The notes below the pieces were generated by a model. The model was not told the origin of the DNA, ran no database searches, and was given only the letters and a program-made list of their open reading frames with translations. The translations under genes were made by a program, and so were the position numbers. 20,813 nucleotides of DNA from Chara braunii. Its lineage: Eukaryota; Streptophyta; Charophyceae; Charales; Characeae. The stretch is taken from NCBI GenBank assembly GCA_003427395.1, contig BFEA01000834.1, forward strand, positions 70,856 through 91,668, written 5' to 3'. Each line of letters starts with the position of its first letter. Position 1 is the stretch's first letter. Shown here in pieces: positions 1 through 9,174 of the stretch.

Positions 1-93
<93 letters not shown>
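1..93. repeat. (TAGA)n then (GA)n compound microsatellite
   Basis: Perfect TAGA repeats run to about position 35 and pass directly into an uninterrupted GA dinucleotide run ending near 93. It begins at the window edge, so the true length is unknown. Confidence 0.97.
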
Positions 94-95
<2 letters not shown>

Positions 96-1467
96 CTGAG
101 GGCGGGGGTCACCGGTGAACATAACTCTCTACTCTTTGTCGGTGACGATGATAATGTTATTCGAATCGTTGAAGATTCATTGCGCGCTTATGCCAATTGA
201 TCGGGAGACCCGTTTTGTACTCTAATAAGGTTGTTTTTAGTTCCATACTATGGTTATCATTGCAGATTCCATTGTGCTCTGGCTTTGGGCGATTGATATG
301 GACCGAGCTTTGACGTGCAGGCTCTGTAATCGGTTAGGTTACATGAACTGTATTCACTTGATCGATAAAATTGAGTTTTTCTAATGGATTTCTACGCGGT
401 GTTTTCGCAATGCAACGACTATGATGTTGTTTCGTTTTTGTCATTTGAGATGCGTATGGAAATGATTTCGGAGAACGAGAATCATGATGTGGAAACGCTA
501 AAGACGGAAAAAGAAAGAAAGAAAAAAAAGACTGTGAAAGAAAGGTAAGATAGCAACAGAAAATATCAAAAATCGGTCCCTCGTCGACATATTCTCTGGG
601 CCTTGGTCAGGATTCTCTCTGGCCAGCCGTTCTCTATTTTTCATAGAATTTACGGTGGTTGTTTACATCAAATTTTGCCCAATCATGCAATTGTTTCTTT
701 CAGCCGTGCTACCTTAATTCAAATTTCGTCACATTGGAGCACCCATCGGCGTCGCCTTTCGGGTTTTCCCTGCCTCGACGCATTCAAATTTTTCAGTGTA
801 TTGTCTAATGGAATAAGAACCGGATGTATGAATGCTCGTGCAGACGGGGAGCTTTGATGGGCCAAATAATTGATAACATTCAAGGTTGGAACCAAAAAGC
901 ACCAACGCGGAGGGCCAGACGGGCCGTCAATGTATAAAGAGGCCCTTGTGTTGTATTTTCCTCTCTGTGATGCCACACGACATTCAAACTGAAAATGCAT
1001 AGATGAGTGTAGACGACGGCGAAGGTTCGAGAGAGAGGCAGAAAAACATAGAGATAGTTGGAGTTCGGATGCATCCGAGTTAGCGGGCAGAACATCACAC
1101 CACACAAGACACAAAATGACGAAAGTGAGAAAGCCAATCGCGAAACAGGCGCCTCAACAACGGGGACGTTGGCGAGAATTGAAAGCCAATGAGAAATAAC
1201 CATATTGTCGACGACAAACACGCCGGGGACATGACAATTTCACCCAAAGATATCCTGGCAGTGACAGTTCGTTCTGCTCTGAACCAAATCGAGAACACCC
1301 ACCAGTCTCTCTCGGAAAAAATGAAAAGAAACAAATTTCGTCCGGAGAAGAATGAAATGTTCTTCTAAGTCAACCGTTCTACACTACATGATCAACAAAA
1401 AGATAGACGCTTACCTACCAACATCGCAAATCGCCAAAGCTAGTCTAGCTCTTATAGAGGAGATGTG
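94..1467. other. Non-coding left flank of the minus-strand gene block
   Basis: No convincing gene is visible. Short open frames on both strands have no recognisable motif and overlap each other. The stretch lies downstream (3') of the minus-strand protease gene that stops at 1468. It contains one copy of the TCGGATNNATCCGA palindrome (1065-1078), which ties at least the part from about 1065 to the element on its right. I could not find a clear terminal inverted repeat or target-site duplication here, so the left end of the element is not fixed. Confidence 0.6.
1065..1078. repeat. Leftmost copy of the TCGGATNNATCCGA palindrome
   Basis: Perfect dyad TCGGATGCATCCGA in non-coding DNA, 389 bases beyond the stop of the Ulp1-like gene. 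It matches copies at 3357-3929 and 9175-9545. Because the copies bracket the coding block, it is probably an element-borne site; its function is unknown. Confidence 0.75.
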
Positions 1468-3136
1468 TCAATGGGAGAAACCAAAAGGTGGACGTAAACC
1501 TCTCGCCAAACAAGAAGCGAACATCAACATGAACACCCCACAACTAGCCCCGTAGTGCTGCCGAGGGACACCTTTCACGCTGACCTCGCGAGTGAAGTGG
1601 TCGAAAGTGCGACTATCACCGGCGGCACCGGCCACCGTGTTCAAAAATTTAACAGATTTATGTAAAAGTGCGGAGTAGAAGTCATATTTGGATGACGAAC
1701 ACGAGAAAGAATCATAGATTTCCAAAACACATCTAGAGAAGTCAATGCCCAAAAGGCTCCAGTGTTCGCCGTCCTTGTGCACTGGTATCAAGACGAGGTC
1801 ATGAGACAGGAGGTCCACATCTTTAGCCCATCTGCTAACAGCTGCCGGACCTCGCAGAAGCAGTGTAGAGGCGAAGAAAGAGTTAAAGGTGTACGTCTTC
1901 TTGGTAGCAGCAGTCCGGCCGCAGTCGTCCAGTAGCATCGCCATGTAGAAATTGACCACCTCATCGTTGAGCTCCCCGGATCCATCCACGAGTGCGACGA
2001 TGTCCTTCACGGATACCTGTAAAATGTGCGACGGCAAACGCTCGACGATGATAGTGAGCGGCAACTGGGAGTAGATAAGGTCTTCAAGGATTGCTCTTCC
2101 ATCTCGAGAAAACCCTGTTCAACAAACACCCGCAACACACAGTAAGCACAAAGGATGGGGCACTATGAGAAAATGCCGTCCTAGCGGCCATGGTCCGACG
2201 AACCCTTACTCTGTGGTCCGAAAAGTTCACGCATAACATCACCCCTACTTGTGGACCTTCCACACACAATTGATTCTAAACTAACACTGTCCTTCTCTAA
2301 ATCCCTGCAAGCCTCGAGAAGCAATTCCTTGCAGTCTTTTTCGGCAACACCCGCTGCCTCTGCAATGAGTCTAGCGCGAGGGCCCAATACGCGCACGACA
2401 ACCCTTCTGGGAGGGCCCCGAGGTTTAGTCTTCCCAGGAGATGAATCGGTGACATTGCGACGACCAGTGCCTCCCGCAACCAGGACTGACAACCTGGCGA
2501 GGGCAGGCGGCTCCTGCGACATGTGTGTTTGTCCTCGAGCTCGTCGACCTGTACAAGAAATAACCACCCAGACAGTTCAGCAGGAGATNAACAACACAAN
2601 TTCGCAAGAGCAACCAAGCAAACAACACCTCACGAAGCACATCGCCACAATCCAGTTGGCGTCCGCCTGCACACCTCCCCGAAATCGACGAAGCAAACAA
2701 CACTTCATGAACGGGTTGACGAGCGGGAAGCAAGCAGAGGAAGACAGTGCTTACCAGGCTCAGCTTCCACGTCACCAGAGCCCACCGATGGCAGTCCCAG
2801 CGCGATTGGCACCACCGTGTGCGTCGACGCGGCGACATTGTGCTCCAAACTCACAGGAAAACTTGACATGTTTGAGATGTCGGCGTCGATGACCGGAGAC
2901 GGCATGAATTCATCCCCATCCCGATGGCGGAAATCCTCCACGTCCGCGACAGGCAATTTTAGTCTGTCCGTCTCCGGAAAAAGAGCGTTGACGTCCACAA
3001 TATCGACAGGTTGGGTTTCCTCCATCGCCACTGTGTCGTACTGTGTTGTGATCAAGGTCCCATGGATGTCCAACAACACCTCCCCCCCCCTTAACTTCTT
3101 GTCCTCGTGCGCTGTGTCTTTATCGTCGTCACTCAA
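1468..3136 (-). CDS. Ulp1/SENP-like (C48) cysteine protease, spliced, element-encoded
   Basis: Ulp1-family enzymes cleave SUMO or similar modifiers from proteins. Copies are carried by several plant and algal transposons. Three exons join in phase: 3136-2755, 2548-2210 and 2114-1468, together 1368 nt. The catalytic domain fills the last exon. The conserved layout reads: LNDEVVNFYMAMLL; FNSFFAS; RWAKDVDLL; the catalytic His in GEHWSLLGIDF (codon 1762-1764); Asp in LEIYDSF (1711-1713); the oxyanion Gln in VPRQ (1558-1560); and Cys in GASCGVF (1540-1542). The Asp usual just before the Cys is Ser here. About 23 residues follow the Cys, normal for the family. The first exon is acidic and unlike any domain I know. 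Its 5' limit is unsure: the frame is open back to about 3200 and may connect, through a frameshift, to the acidic frame upstream. All four active-site residues are present, so this part could still encode an active protease. Confidence 0.85.
2115..2209 (-). other. Intron of the Ulp1-like gene (95 nt)
   Basis: The donor is CAGA|GTAAGG (exon ends at 2210) and the acceptor is TTGAACAG|GGTT (exon resumes at 2114). Splicing forms an AGG codon and runs directly into FSRDGRAILEDLIYSQLP upstream of the protease domain. Without splicing both frames hit stops. Confidence 0.8.
2549..2754 (-). other. Intron of the Ulp1-like gene (206 nt)
   Basis: On the minus strand the donor reads CCTG|GTAAGC (exon ends at 2755) and the acceptor reads TTTCTTGTACAG|GTCG (exon resumes at 2548). 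Removing it rebuilds a Gly codon and moves the reading from the acidic exon into the frame of the middle exon. Two N bases (2589, 2600) fall inside. Confidence 0.8.
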
Positions 3137-3174
3137 ATAGAGAAATCTATCTCCAACAGCGTCAGAGGACTTCT

Positions 3175-3804
3175 TCAGAACGCCTCTCCCATCGCCTCAT
3201 CGTGAAGGCCGGAGTACAAGGGGTCGTCGTATGCCGGTTGAACTGGTTGCTCCATCCCGACGTCGCCGAGTGTCAGATCAATCCGGTCGTCGGCGGAATC
3301 GTCCTTGTCCAAAGTCGTCAGAAGTCGACAACCGTCAAGTCCTTCGACCGTGTGTCTCGGATGAATCCGAATCACGGTCGTCTCCAAACTTGTATCAGGG
3401 AGGGACATGTTCACAGGACCCTGGTCCGGATTCATCCGAGCCCCCGCAGTTTCCAACGGCAACGACGTGTCCGCTTTCAACGGAGAGTCGCTTGAGACTG
3501 CTAACTCAGCGCGTACCGTCACCAGGCATTCGGCTCCGAGTATGCAGGGCTCGACATTGAAACTGGTCGCTAACTCACCCTCAGTCGGACAGTCTGCCTG
3601 CATCTCCTTGTGGACTTCCATGCACAGCATTACGNCGTCCTGACACCGGTCGTCTGTCATGGCAGACACGTCCTCCTGATTCAGATGAATCCGAATTTCN
3701 CCGCCAGGGTTTTCGNAAACCTGGACCACCCNTTCGAGTTCCNCANACCGCTGTGCTCTCTCAACGGTACTGGCTTCCCGGTTCGGATTAATCCGAACTT
3801 CCTT
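3175..3804 (-). pseudogene. Acidic segment of the element gene between the methyltransferase-like part and the protease
   Basis: An open frame runs from just after a TAA (3807-3805) to a TGA (3177-3175). It is rich in Asp, Glu, Thr and Ser with no domain I recognise. Four bases-ambiguous sites lie between 3634 and 3746. It is in the same frame as the 4159-5100 block upstream. At the TGA the reading can be continued in the next frame by a one-base change, giving KKSSDAVGDRFLYLSDDD and running into the first protease exon. This suggests that the acidic segment and the protease were once one reading frame. Palindrome copies inside it are read as similar peptides (IRIHP, IRIHL, RINPN), so the palindrome is tolerated or used as coding sequence. 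Confidence 0.45.
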
Positions 3805-3929
3805 TTAAGGGGAAACCGAACATTGTTGGAGCTTGTCGCTGCCGGATCCGTGGTATGTTGTCGTCTCGCTTCCCGGAAGGCACTGAGTTCCGAACGACGA
3901 TGTCGTCTCCGAGGTTCGGATAGATCCGA
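3357..3929. repeat. Cluster of five TCGGATNNATCCGA-type palindromes
   Basis: Copies lie at 3357-3370 (TCGGATGAATCCGA), 3426-3439 (CCGGATTCATCCGA), 3681-3694 (TCAGATGAATCCGA), 3781-3798 (GTTCGGATTAATCCGAAC, a perfect 18-bp dyad) and 3916-3929 (TCGGATAGATCCGA). All fall within the weakly conserved linker part of the gene and none in the conserved domains. Confidence 0.8.
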
Positions 3930-4158
3930 GACAATCCGCCAACCGTTTTTGGAGCTGAGCAAAGCAAGTTTCATTCTTTGCTACAACTGCCCCGCCAACA
4001 ACATCGGTATACTGTGTTCCGCTGGTGGAGCTAATCACAGGGTCCTGCTCGCCAGGCCACGTAATCCACCCAGACCTGAAGTCGTTCCCCGTCTCCATTG
4101 AGGTGCTGCCTGTCACCGCCAGAACCCCACCATCCTCGTCCCGGTCGACATCGGACCC
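3808..4158 (-). pseudogene. Linker segment between two in-frame stops
   Basis: This is the same reading frame as the blocks on both sides, bounded by TAG (4161-4159) and TAA (3807-3805). It is Ser/Thr/Gly-rich with no recognisable domain. The upstream stop sits in GACGG|GTAGGG, which could be a splice donor. I did not find a matching acceptor that restores a single frame, so a decayed exon is as likely as an intron. Confidence 0.35.
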
Positions 4159-5100
4159 CTACCCGTCTCCTCTGTGATGCTTTGTCTTCTCTCCGCTGCG
4201 AGGCTTTCTCTTCTCCCGGCTGCCCTTTTCCCCCTCTCCGCCGCCTGCGTGCCCCGAAGACCGTTCTTTCGTTGAACGCTGTTCACTTCCACCTCCGGTA
4301 CCTCGTTGTCCGCCGCCTTCACCATCCCCGTCGCCGTCCTTTCCACGAGACTTGCGCTTCACAACTCCTGCCGGCGGGGTGACCTCAGGCAACTCCCAAC
4401 TCACTTGCTTAATTGACGGGCTTGACGGAAGGGCGTAGAACGCGGAGGACACTTTCAGCCATTTATTTGACTGCAAAAACTCGAACAGCGTGTCCCCGTA
4501 TTCGCACAGAGCAGGGTCGTTCTTACTTCGTTGATTGACCTCACTTAATCTCTCCAATACCGCATCGTAGGCGCGAGATTTGAATATCTCGAGGTCCCAA
4601 GGATCGTCATATATCCACCCTCCACTTACGTCCACAGCCACTGCCCATTCGCTGTCAAGAAGGACTGGCTGGAAATGGTCTGGGTGCCACACGATATCAT
4701 GGCCCCAACCTTCGGCTGTGGAGAAGGTGTGTTTGTCGCCCATGTGGAAGGGAGTCGCAGGAGCCTTGAGATGCGGATGGTCCCGAGGAACTGGATGGCC
4801 GGGTCGAAGACGTTCGGGCTGCGGTGTGGGGCGAATAGGCTCCCCCGGCGAACTCCTAAGATGGGACAACCCACCCCTCTTGACAGGCGCTGAGGAGGAT
4901 ACGGGCGTGGGACCGCCCAAGGTAGGTGTAGCGAGAGGTGTCCCCGGTTTGCATACTGATGGCGACTCAGAAACTTGGGCGTTGAAGATGGCCAATTGCC
5001 CGTCCAAATCGAAGAGGTCGTCCTCAACGCTCTCCTCCTGCTCAGTCTCGATATTGAAGTCGTCCTCCTCACCGAACGCCAGCTTGTGAAGTCGGCCGAA
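4159..5100 (-). CDS. C-terminal part of the methyltransferase-like protein, with disordered tail
   Basis: The frame is open from about 5100 to a TAG at 4161-4159. From the N-terminus: an acidic stretch (FGEEDDFNIETEQEESVEDD); a Pro/Ser-rich linker; a conserved-looking block with GHDIVWHPDHFQPVLLDSEWAVAVDVSG (4600-4730), followed by a helical stretch; and a C-terminal tail of Lys, Arg, Gly, Glu and Asp repeats that resembles a nuclear or nucleic-acid-binding tail. It continues the frame of the preceding block only after a one-base shift near 5085-5105. No catalytic motif is visible and I do not recognise the conserved block. Confidence 0.5.
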   Translation of the reverse strand, partial: FGRLHKLAFGEEDDFNIETEQEESVEDDLFDLDGQLAIFNAQVSESPSVCKPGTPLATPTLGGPTPVSSSAPVKRGGLSHLRSSPGEPIRPTPQPERLRPGHPVPRDHPHLKAPATPFHMGDKHTFSTAEGWGHDIVWHPDHFQPVLLDSEWAVAVDVSGGWIYDDPWDLEIFKSRAYDAVLERLSEVNQRSKNDPALCEYGDTLFEFLQSNKWLKVSSAFYALPSSPSIKQVSWELPEVTPPAGVVKRKSRGKDGDGDGEGGGQRGTGGGSEQRSTKERSSGHAGGGEGEKGSREKRKPRSGEKTKHHRGDG

Positions 5101-6308
5101 TCGACAGCATCCTCGTTAAAAAAAACATATTCGAGCCTCTTAATGAAGCTCACAGCGCCGGCCCGACTCGCTCCGTTGTAGCCCTGGAGGACCGCAATGG
5201 TGACTTCCTTCCGCACCACGTACTGCGGGTCAAATCTCAAGCTTGGTTGTTCGCTGTAAAGGAAGGAGTAGACCTGACGTCTTTTCTTTGAAGTCAACTT
5301 GAAGAACATGTGCTTGTTCGGGTCATAAACGGGCTCGACCACGACATGGTGGAAATCGCATGGGTAAGCCTTGAACGACACTTCATGGGTGACATACTGC
5401 ACGGTGTATTCGAGCTGCGTTGTGTCCTCATCCACGGCCAAGACGTGCCTTCCCTGCTGAAGCAGACTCCACACCACGTGCGCGTGCGGCTTGCCCAAGA
5501 ACATCACGGCATCCGCCACACCAGAGAAGAAAAGAAGCTGATTGCACAACTGATTCGGATTCCGTTCGCCATCCTTGTACAGAGCCCCCCTCTGGGTGAG
5601 GTTTCCGATGTCCGCGAAAGTCAAGGACTTGAAAGACTTCTCCTCCACATCCGTGGGTGTCACTTTCTGTTTCCTCCGGAGAGCGGCGGCGTCGTCTTCA
5701 GCAACAGCTCCCTCGTACACCGGGTGAGTCAGTAGCCGAGGATCCTCGCCTTTGAAAAGGATATGCATCACATCCGGCTCCTCCCAGACGCTGTTTCTGA
5801 ACTGATGCGTCTTCTTCGATGCCGTCTTCCGAACCCACTTCCCCGTGTAGCATCGTGTAGCCCCAAGCGCAGACAAAAATGTCATGAAGGAGAGGTTCCA
5901 CAGGCAGAGGACGAATACCACCAATGTCCAGTAGTCCCGACAAACAAAGCCCAGCAACTCACTCACAGACGCGAATGCCCCAGAGTCCCATTGCGCACGG
6001 TCCACATCACCGCACAAGTCGAGCACGCAAGTGTGGGAGCGTAGCTGATGCCCTAGTTTTCCCAGCGCCTCCCTATGATCTATGGCACTCAATGGGTCGA
6101 CGTTAAACTGGGCCAGTGTCGTCAAGGCGGTTGTCCTTGTCCACATAATGTTGATGCATTCATCAACGCCCCGAGGGCTTTTTTTGCTTTTGGCGCGATC
6201 TCCAATGATCACCGAAAGGACGACACGCTTCCACTCCGCCGGGAAATGCTGGTCGTTGACGAGGGCCGCCATTCTCTTGTTGTTGTTGTCGTGTTGACAC
6301 CCGAGAAA
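5085..6308 (-). CDS. Beta-class DNA amino-methyltransferase-like domain, catalytic motif lost
   Basis: Numbering from the Met at 6270-6272. Residues 238-290 read NPNQLCNQLLFFS, then VADAVMFLGKPHAHVVW, then LLQQGRHVLAVDEDTTQLEYT. This is the pattern at the end of N4/N6 DNA methyltransferases: a Pro motif, a strand, the FxG(S/T)G SAM loop, GR, then the acidic ribose-binding residue. Residues 82-150 fit the first half: VLDLCGDV where DPPY is expected, then a WTLVVF strand, an 'ALGA...KWVRK' stretch and 'HILFKGEDP'. The order DPPY-first, SAM-loop-last is the beta class. DPPY has become DLCG and the loop keeps one Gly, so catalysis is unlikely. The frame is the same as the ParB-like block upstream and is separated from it by a TGA and an (AAC)n-like stretch. 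It shifts frame near 5090. The fold assignment is by eye. Confidence 0.5.
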
Positions 6309-8870
6309 TCAAGGGCACTTGTTGACGTACGTGGTGTCCGTGAAAAATTTCCTGCTCTCGTTCCAAAGCTTGTCGTCGAGACCTCTGTCCTTGAACTCTT
6401 CGAACAGTTGATTCTTGGACCTGAAAAACGTGGAGTTGGCATTCCACTCCCGCTTATCCATTTCCTCGTTCTCGAACTCCACGTAGTGCCACAGCCTCAA
6501 CATAATCCGGTCCATTTTTATTATGTCGACCATCTCCTTGACACTGAACTTCCCCTGCTCGGCCAACTTCTTGCTACTCATTTGAACCCACACGACGTTA
6601 AGGTTCAAGACGCCGTTCAACAACCTTTTCTTCTCGCGGTCCGTCAGGTCCACCAATTCCTTCCAGCAGTGGACATCCGGCTCAGGAACTTGGACGTAGA
6701 AAGTTTTCTCCTCCGCGCCTTTCTTTGGCTTCCCCCTGCCCTTTTTCAATGACGGGTCGTCCACCTTCAAGTACCAGACGTGTTTCTTCAGCCCCTGGCT
6801 GTCAGTCACAGTGGAGAGTCCTGGCTTGGCTACCTCCTCATGGGTGGGCGGCTTTTCAGTCCAACACCGGCCGTCGGAAGCAAGGAGTTTCCCTTTCGAC
6901 CACTCCTCAAAGAACTTCAACCCCAAAGGGAAGACGGAGTCATCTGCCATGGCCAGCGGGAGGTAGTATCGAGGTTTCTCAGCCCATTCCTTTCTTTTCT
7001 TTGCTTTCGTTGACAGGTTCCAGATAGGCGTGTACGGTGTCTTCTTCATTGCCAACACCATGAACCGCACCCACTTCCGCACCTCGTCCTGTTTCTTCGA
7101 TGCATTGCCGAGCACCACACGCGGTTTGCCCTTAATTTTCCACATATTGCGAATGTCCCGCATAGACAAAGCCTGCAAGCGCGGTGGATTCTTGTTGTCT
7201 TTCATGTTGTCTTCGTAGCTGGCATGGGCGTAGCCGTCGAACTCGTCGTCAGGGAAGTAGATCGGTCTGAACGGCCATTTACAGAAGTTGTAGTAATCAA
7301 ACATGGGATGGTCTTTCACCATCATCGCCGCCCTCGCGTTATGCTGTCCACACACAGGATAATACCAGTATNTCTCCGGGTGNGAGNTGTNGAAGTCANC
7401 AGGCAGCACGCNCNCAGCAGGCTCGCCGTTCTCTGGAGGCGCGACGATCGGAGCGAGAACGAAAATGGGCTTCGTGTATCTCATGTCTTTACGTTCGTAG
7501 CAGTCGATCATAGCCGACGCGATGGTATCAACGAGGAACTCGTCCAAGGATCGGTAGGTGTACGCGTCTTCCCAGTCTGGAATAGCTAATGTTCTTTCGG
7601 GATGGATGTGCAACACGACGTCCTTCTGCACCCCTGTCTGCATCTCGAGGAAGAACGCATTGTCGAGGTTAAAGGCGTTGAGGTTAATCTCCACGTCGTC
7701 ATCCCCCTTCCCGTTGTCGCCCTCGTCAGCTTTCTTCCCCCTCGATGATTTCCTCCGTTTCCCGGAAGACTCACCGGCTCTTCGCCGTGTNGACGAGTCT
7801 TTTGGCGTTTCATNCCCACCTCCNACCCTTTTCCTCTTCTCAACGGAACCGCCCTCTCGTGTTGTTGGCGTCCGAGCACTCCCTCCTAACTTTCTCTGCC
7901 TTTTCAGAGCACCTAGTCCCTCTCGCTCTTCCTTATCCGGCAAGCTGCGTTTGCCTCCCGACAGAGTCTTTTCAGCCGATCTCTCACGGAACAGCCCCTG
8001 CTCGGACACCTCCTCCNCACCGGCGACATTCCCATTTGCTTCTCGTTCCTGGCTCAACTCCGTCTGCAGTTGCGCCGGCAAAGGTCGGGCCCGGCGAGTC
8101 GTCTCATCTGACCCACGCACCTCTCGAACCTGCAGACCACCCGCGCGATCTCTAGGCGAAACCTCGGCCACCTGCATGCCACGAACGAACGAACCAATCC
8201 TTTCGACCAGACCACGAGGAGTCGTCGATTCTGAGCCCTGTCGCAACCGTTCGCCATCGCCGCCTCCATGTGGCGTCGACTCCCCAAGCAAACCTTGGCG
8301 GCGAGATACATGCAAGCCCAGTTTCAAAGGAGCACGCGGATGGTCGTCCTCCGAGTCGTCTGACATGCCCACCTCTTGATCAGGAGGCGTAGCTGGCAGG
8401 CCACCCTGACCTCCCATCCCCCTTTCAAAGCACTCTCCTCCCGTGAACCCAACAGGACCACTGATCAATGTTCCAGGTCCGACATCCACGGCACTGACAG
8501 AGGTACCAGATCTCGCCCAGACCTCGAGGAAGCCTGTGATGTGAACGGCCTCGTCGTGCCCCGGCGCCAGCGGGACAAAGTGAGGCAAAGCCATCGCACG
8601 ACGACCGTACCCGCCGAACATCCTCCCGGCAACCTTGCATCCCTTTGTGATGCCGTGGACGGAACCATTACTTTTGTAATGCTTCTTCAACGTAAACTTG
8701 AAATTGTATCCGCCATCGTCGACCCACGGGACGATGGACCCTGCGAGACGCGTTCTGTCGGCGCGAACGACGACGAACAAGAGCGGCCCGCACGGTGGTT
8801 GCAACGGGTCGGAGCCGTCCTGGCTCGCCCAGTCCAAATACCAGACACGTTTCCTGTAGTCGCACCACAA
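6309..8870 (-). CDS. ParB/sulfiredoxin-like, lysine-rich element protein, N-terminal half
   Basis: The frame is open from about 8945 to a TGA at 6311-6309, at least 853 codons. There is no convincing ATG near the left limit; a splice acceptor (CGACTACAG|GAAACG, exon from 8856) suggests an upstream exon. Residues 1-130, counted from 8870, form an unrecognised folded region (WYLDWASQDG, WVDDGGYNFKF). Residues 130-400 are a low-complexity charged linker with basic clusters such as GKRRKSSRGKK, probably nuclear. Around 425-520 comes SLDEFLVDTIASAMIDCY, KPIFVLAPIV, then YWYYPVCGQHNARAAMM (7317-7370). This resembles the ParB/Srx pattern 'PI.V...GxHRxxA', and bacterial and phage proteins join such a domain to a DNA methylase. 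The remaining 330 residues are well-formed but unknown to me. Seven N bases fall at 7372-7414, beside the motif. Confidence 0.6.
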   Translation of the reverse strand: MWCDYRKRVWYLDWASQDGSDPLQPPCGPLLFVVVRADRTRLAGSIVPWVDDGGYNFKFTLKKHYKSNGSVHGITKGCKVAGRMFGGYGRRAMALPHFVPLAPGHDEAVHITGFLEVWARSGTSVSAVDVGPGTLISGPVGFTGGECFERGMGGQGGLPATPPDQEVGMSDDSEDDHPRAPLKLGLHVSRRQGLLGESTPHGGGDGERLRQGSESTTPRGLVERIGSFVRGMQVAEVSPRDRAGGLQVREVRGSDETTRRARPLPAQLQTELSQEREANGNVAGXEEVSEQGLFRERSAEKTLSGGKRSLPDKEEREGLGALKRQRKLGGSARTPTTREGGSVEKRKRXGGGXETPKDSXTRRRAGESSGKRRKSSRGKKADEGDNGKGDDDVEINLNAFNLDNAFFLEMQTGVQKDVVLHIHPERTLAIPDWEDAYTYRSLDEFLVDTIASAMIDCYERKDMRYTKPIFVLAPIVAPPENGEPAXXVLPXDFXXXHPEXYWYYPVCGQHNARAAMMVKDHPMFDYYNFCKWPFRPIYFPDDEFDGYAHASYEDNMKDNKNPPRLQALSMRDIRNMWKIKGKPRVVLGNASKKQDEVRKWVRFMVLAMKKTPYTPIWNLSTKAKKRKEWAEKPRYYLPLAMADDSVFPLGLKFFEEWSKGKLLASDGRCWTEKPPTHEEVAKPGLSTVTDSQGLKKHVWYLKVDDPSLKKGRGKPKKGAEEKTFYVQVPEPDVHCWKELVDLTDREKKRLLNGVLNLNVVWVQMSSKKLAEQGKFSVKEMVDIIKMDRIMLRLWHYVEFENEEMDKREWNANSTFFRSKNQLFEEFKDRGLDDKLWNESRKFFTDTTYVNKCP

Positions 8871-9174
8871 GTTTTGAGCACGTCGTTCTTCCTCCTCACC
8901 TCCACCTCCCCAACTCGTTTCCCTTGCCGGCGACGACGTCGTCCCTCAACGCTCCTCTCCATGCGGGGCGGAGCCACCAGCGGAGCGGCCTCGTCCGTGC
9001 GAAGCCATTCCTTGAAACACACGGATGAAATGAACCCACATGTACTCAGAACAGTCAGCACGTCCCAACATCAACCACCATCCACAGCACGTATTCTGTT
9101 ATCGGTCACCCGGACCCCAAAAGAACGAAGTTAAGTCATAGTTCAGACGACAGTGGTCCACAAGCCTGCACGTT
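8857..9174 (-). other. Upstream region of the ParB-like gene; candidate first exon
   Basis: A different frame from the main gene is open here and encodes a short basic peptide starting MERSVEGRRRRRQGKR (ATG near 8963). It could be a 5' exon, but no donor I tried joins it in phase to the acceptor at 8857, so the start of the gene is unresolved. No TATA box could be assigned with confidence. Confidence 0.3.

Noticed and set aside
2251-2892. 213-codon plus-strand open frame
   Set aside because: It lies opposite the spliced Ulp1-like exons and both introns, has N bases and no recognisable motif; it is a shadow of the minus-strand gene.
4626-5085. Continuation of the methyltransferase-like frame beyond 5085
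   Set aside because: The peptide becomes Arg/Ser-rich and unstructured while the neighbouring frame becomes acidic and well formed, so the true frame shifts near 5090.
7558-8379. 273-codon plus-strand open frame, Ser/Pro/Arg-rich
   Set aside because: It is the complement of the charged linker of the ParB-like protein; the composition is explained by that strand.
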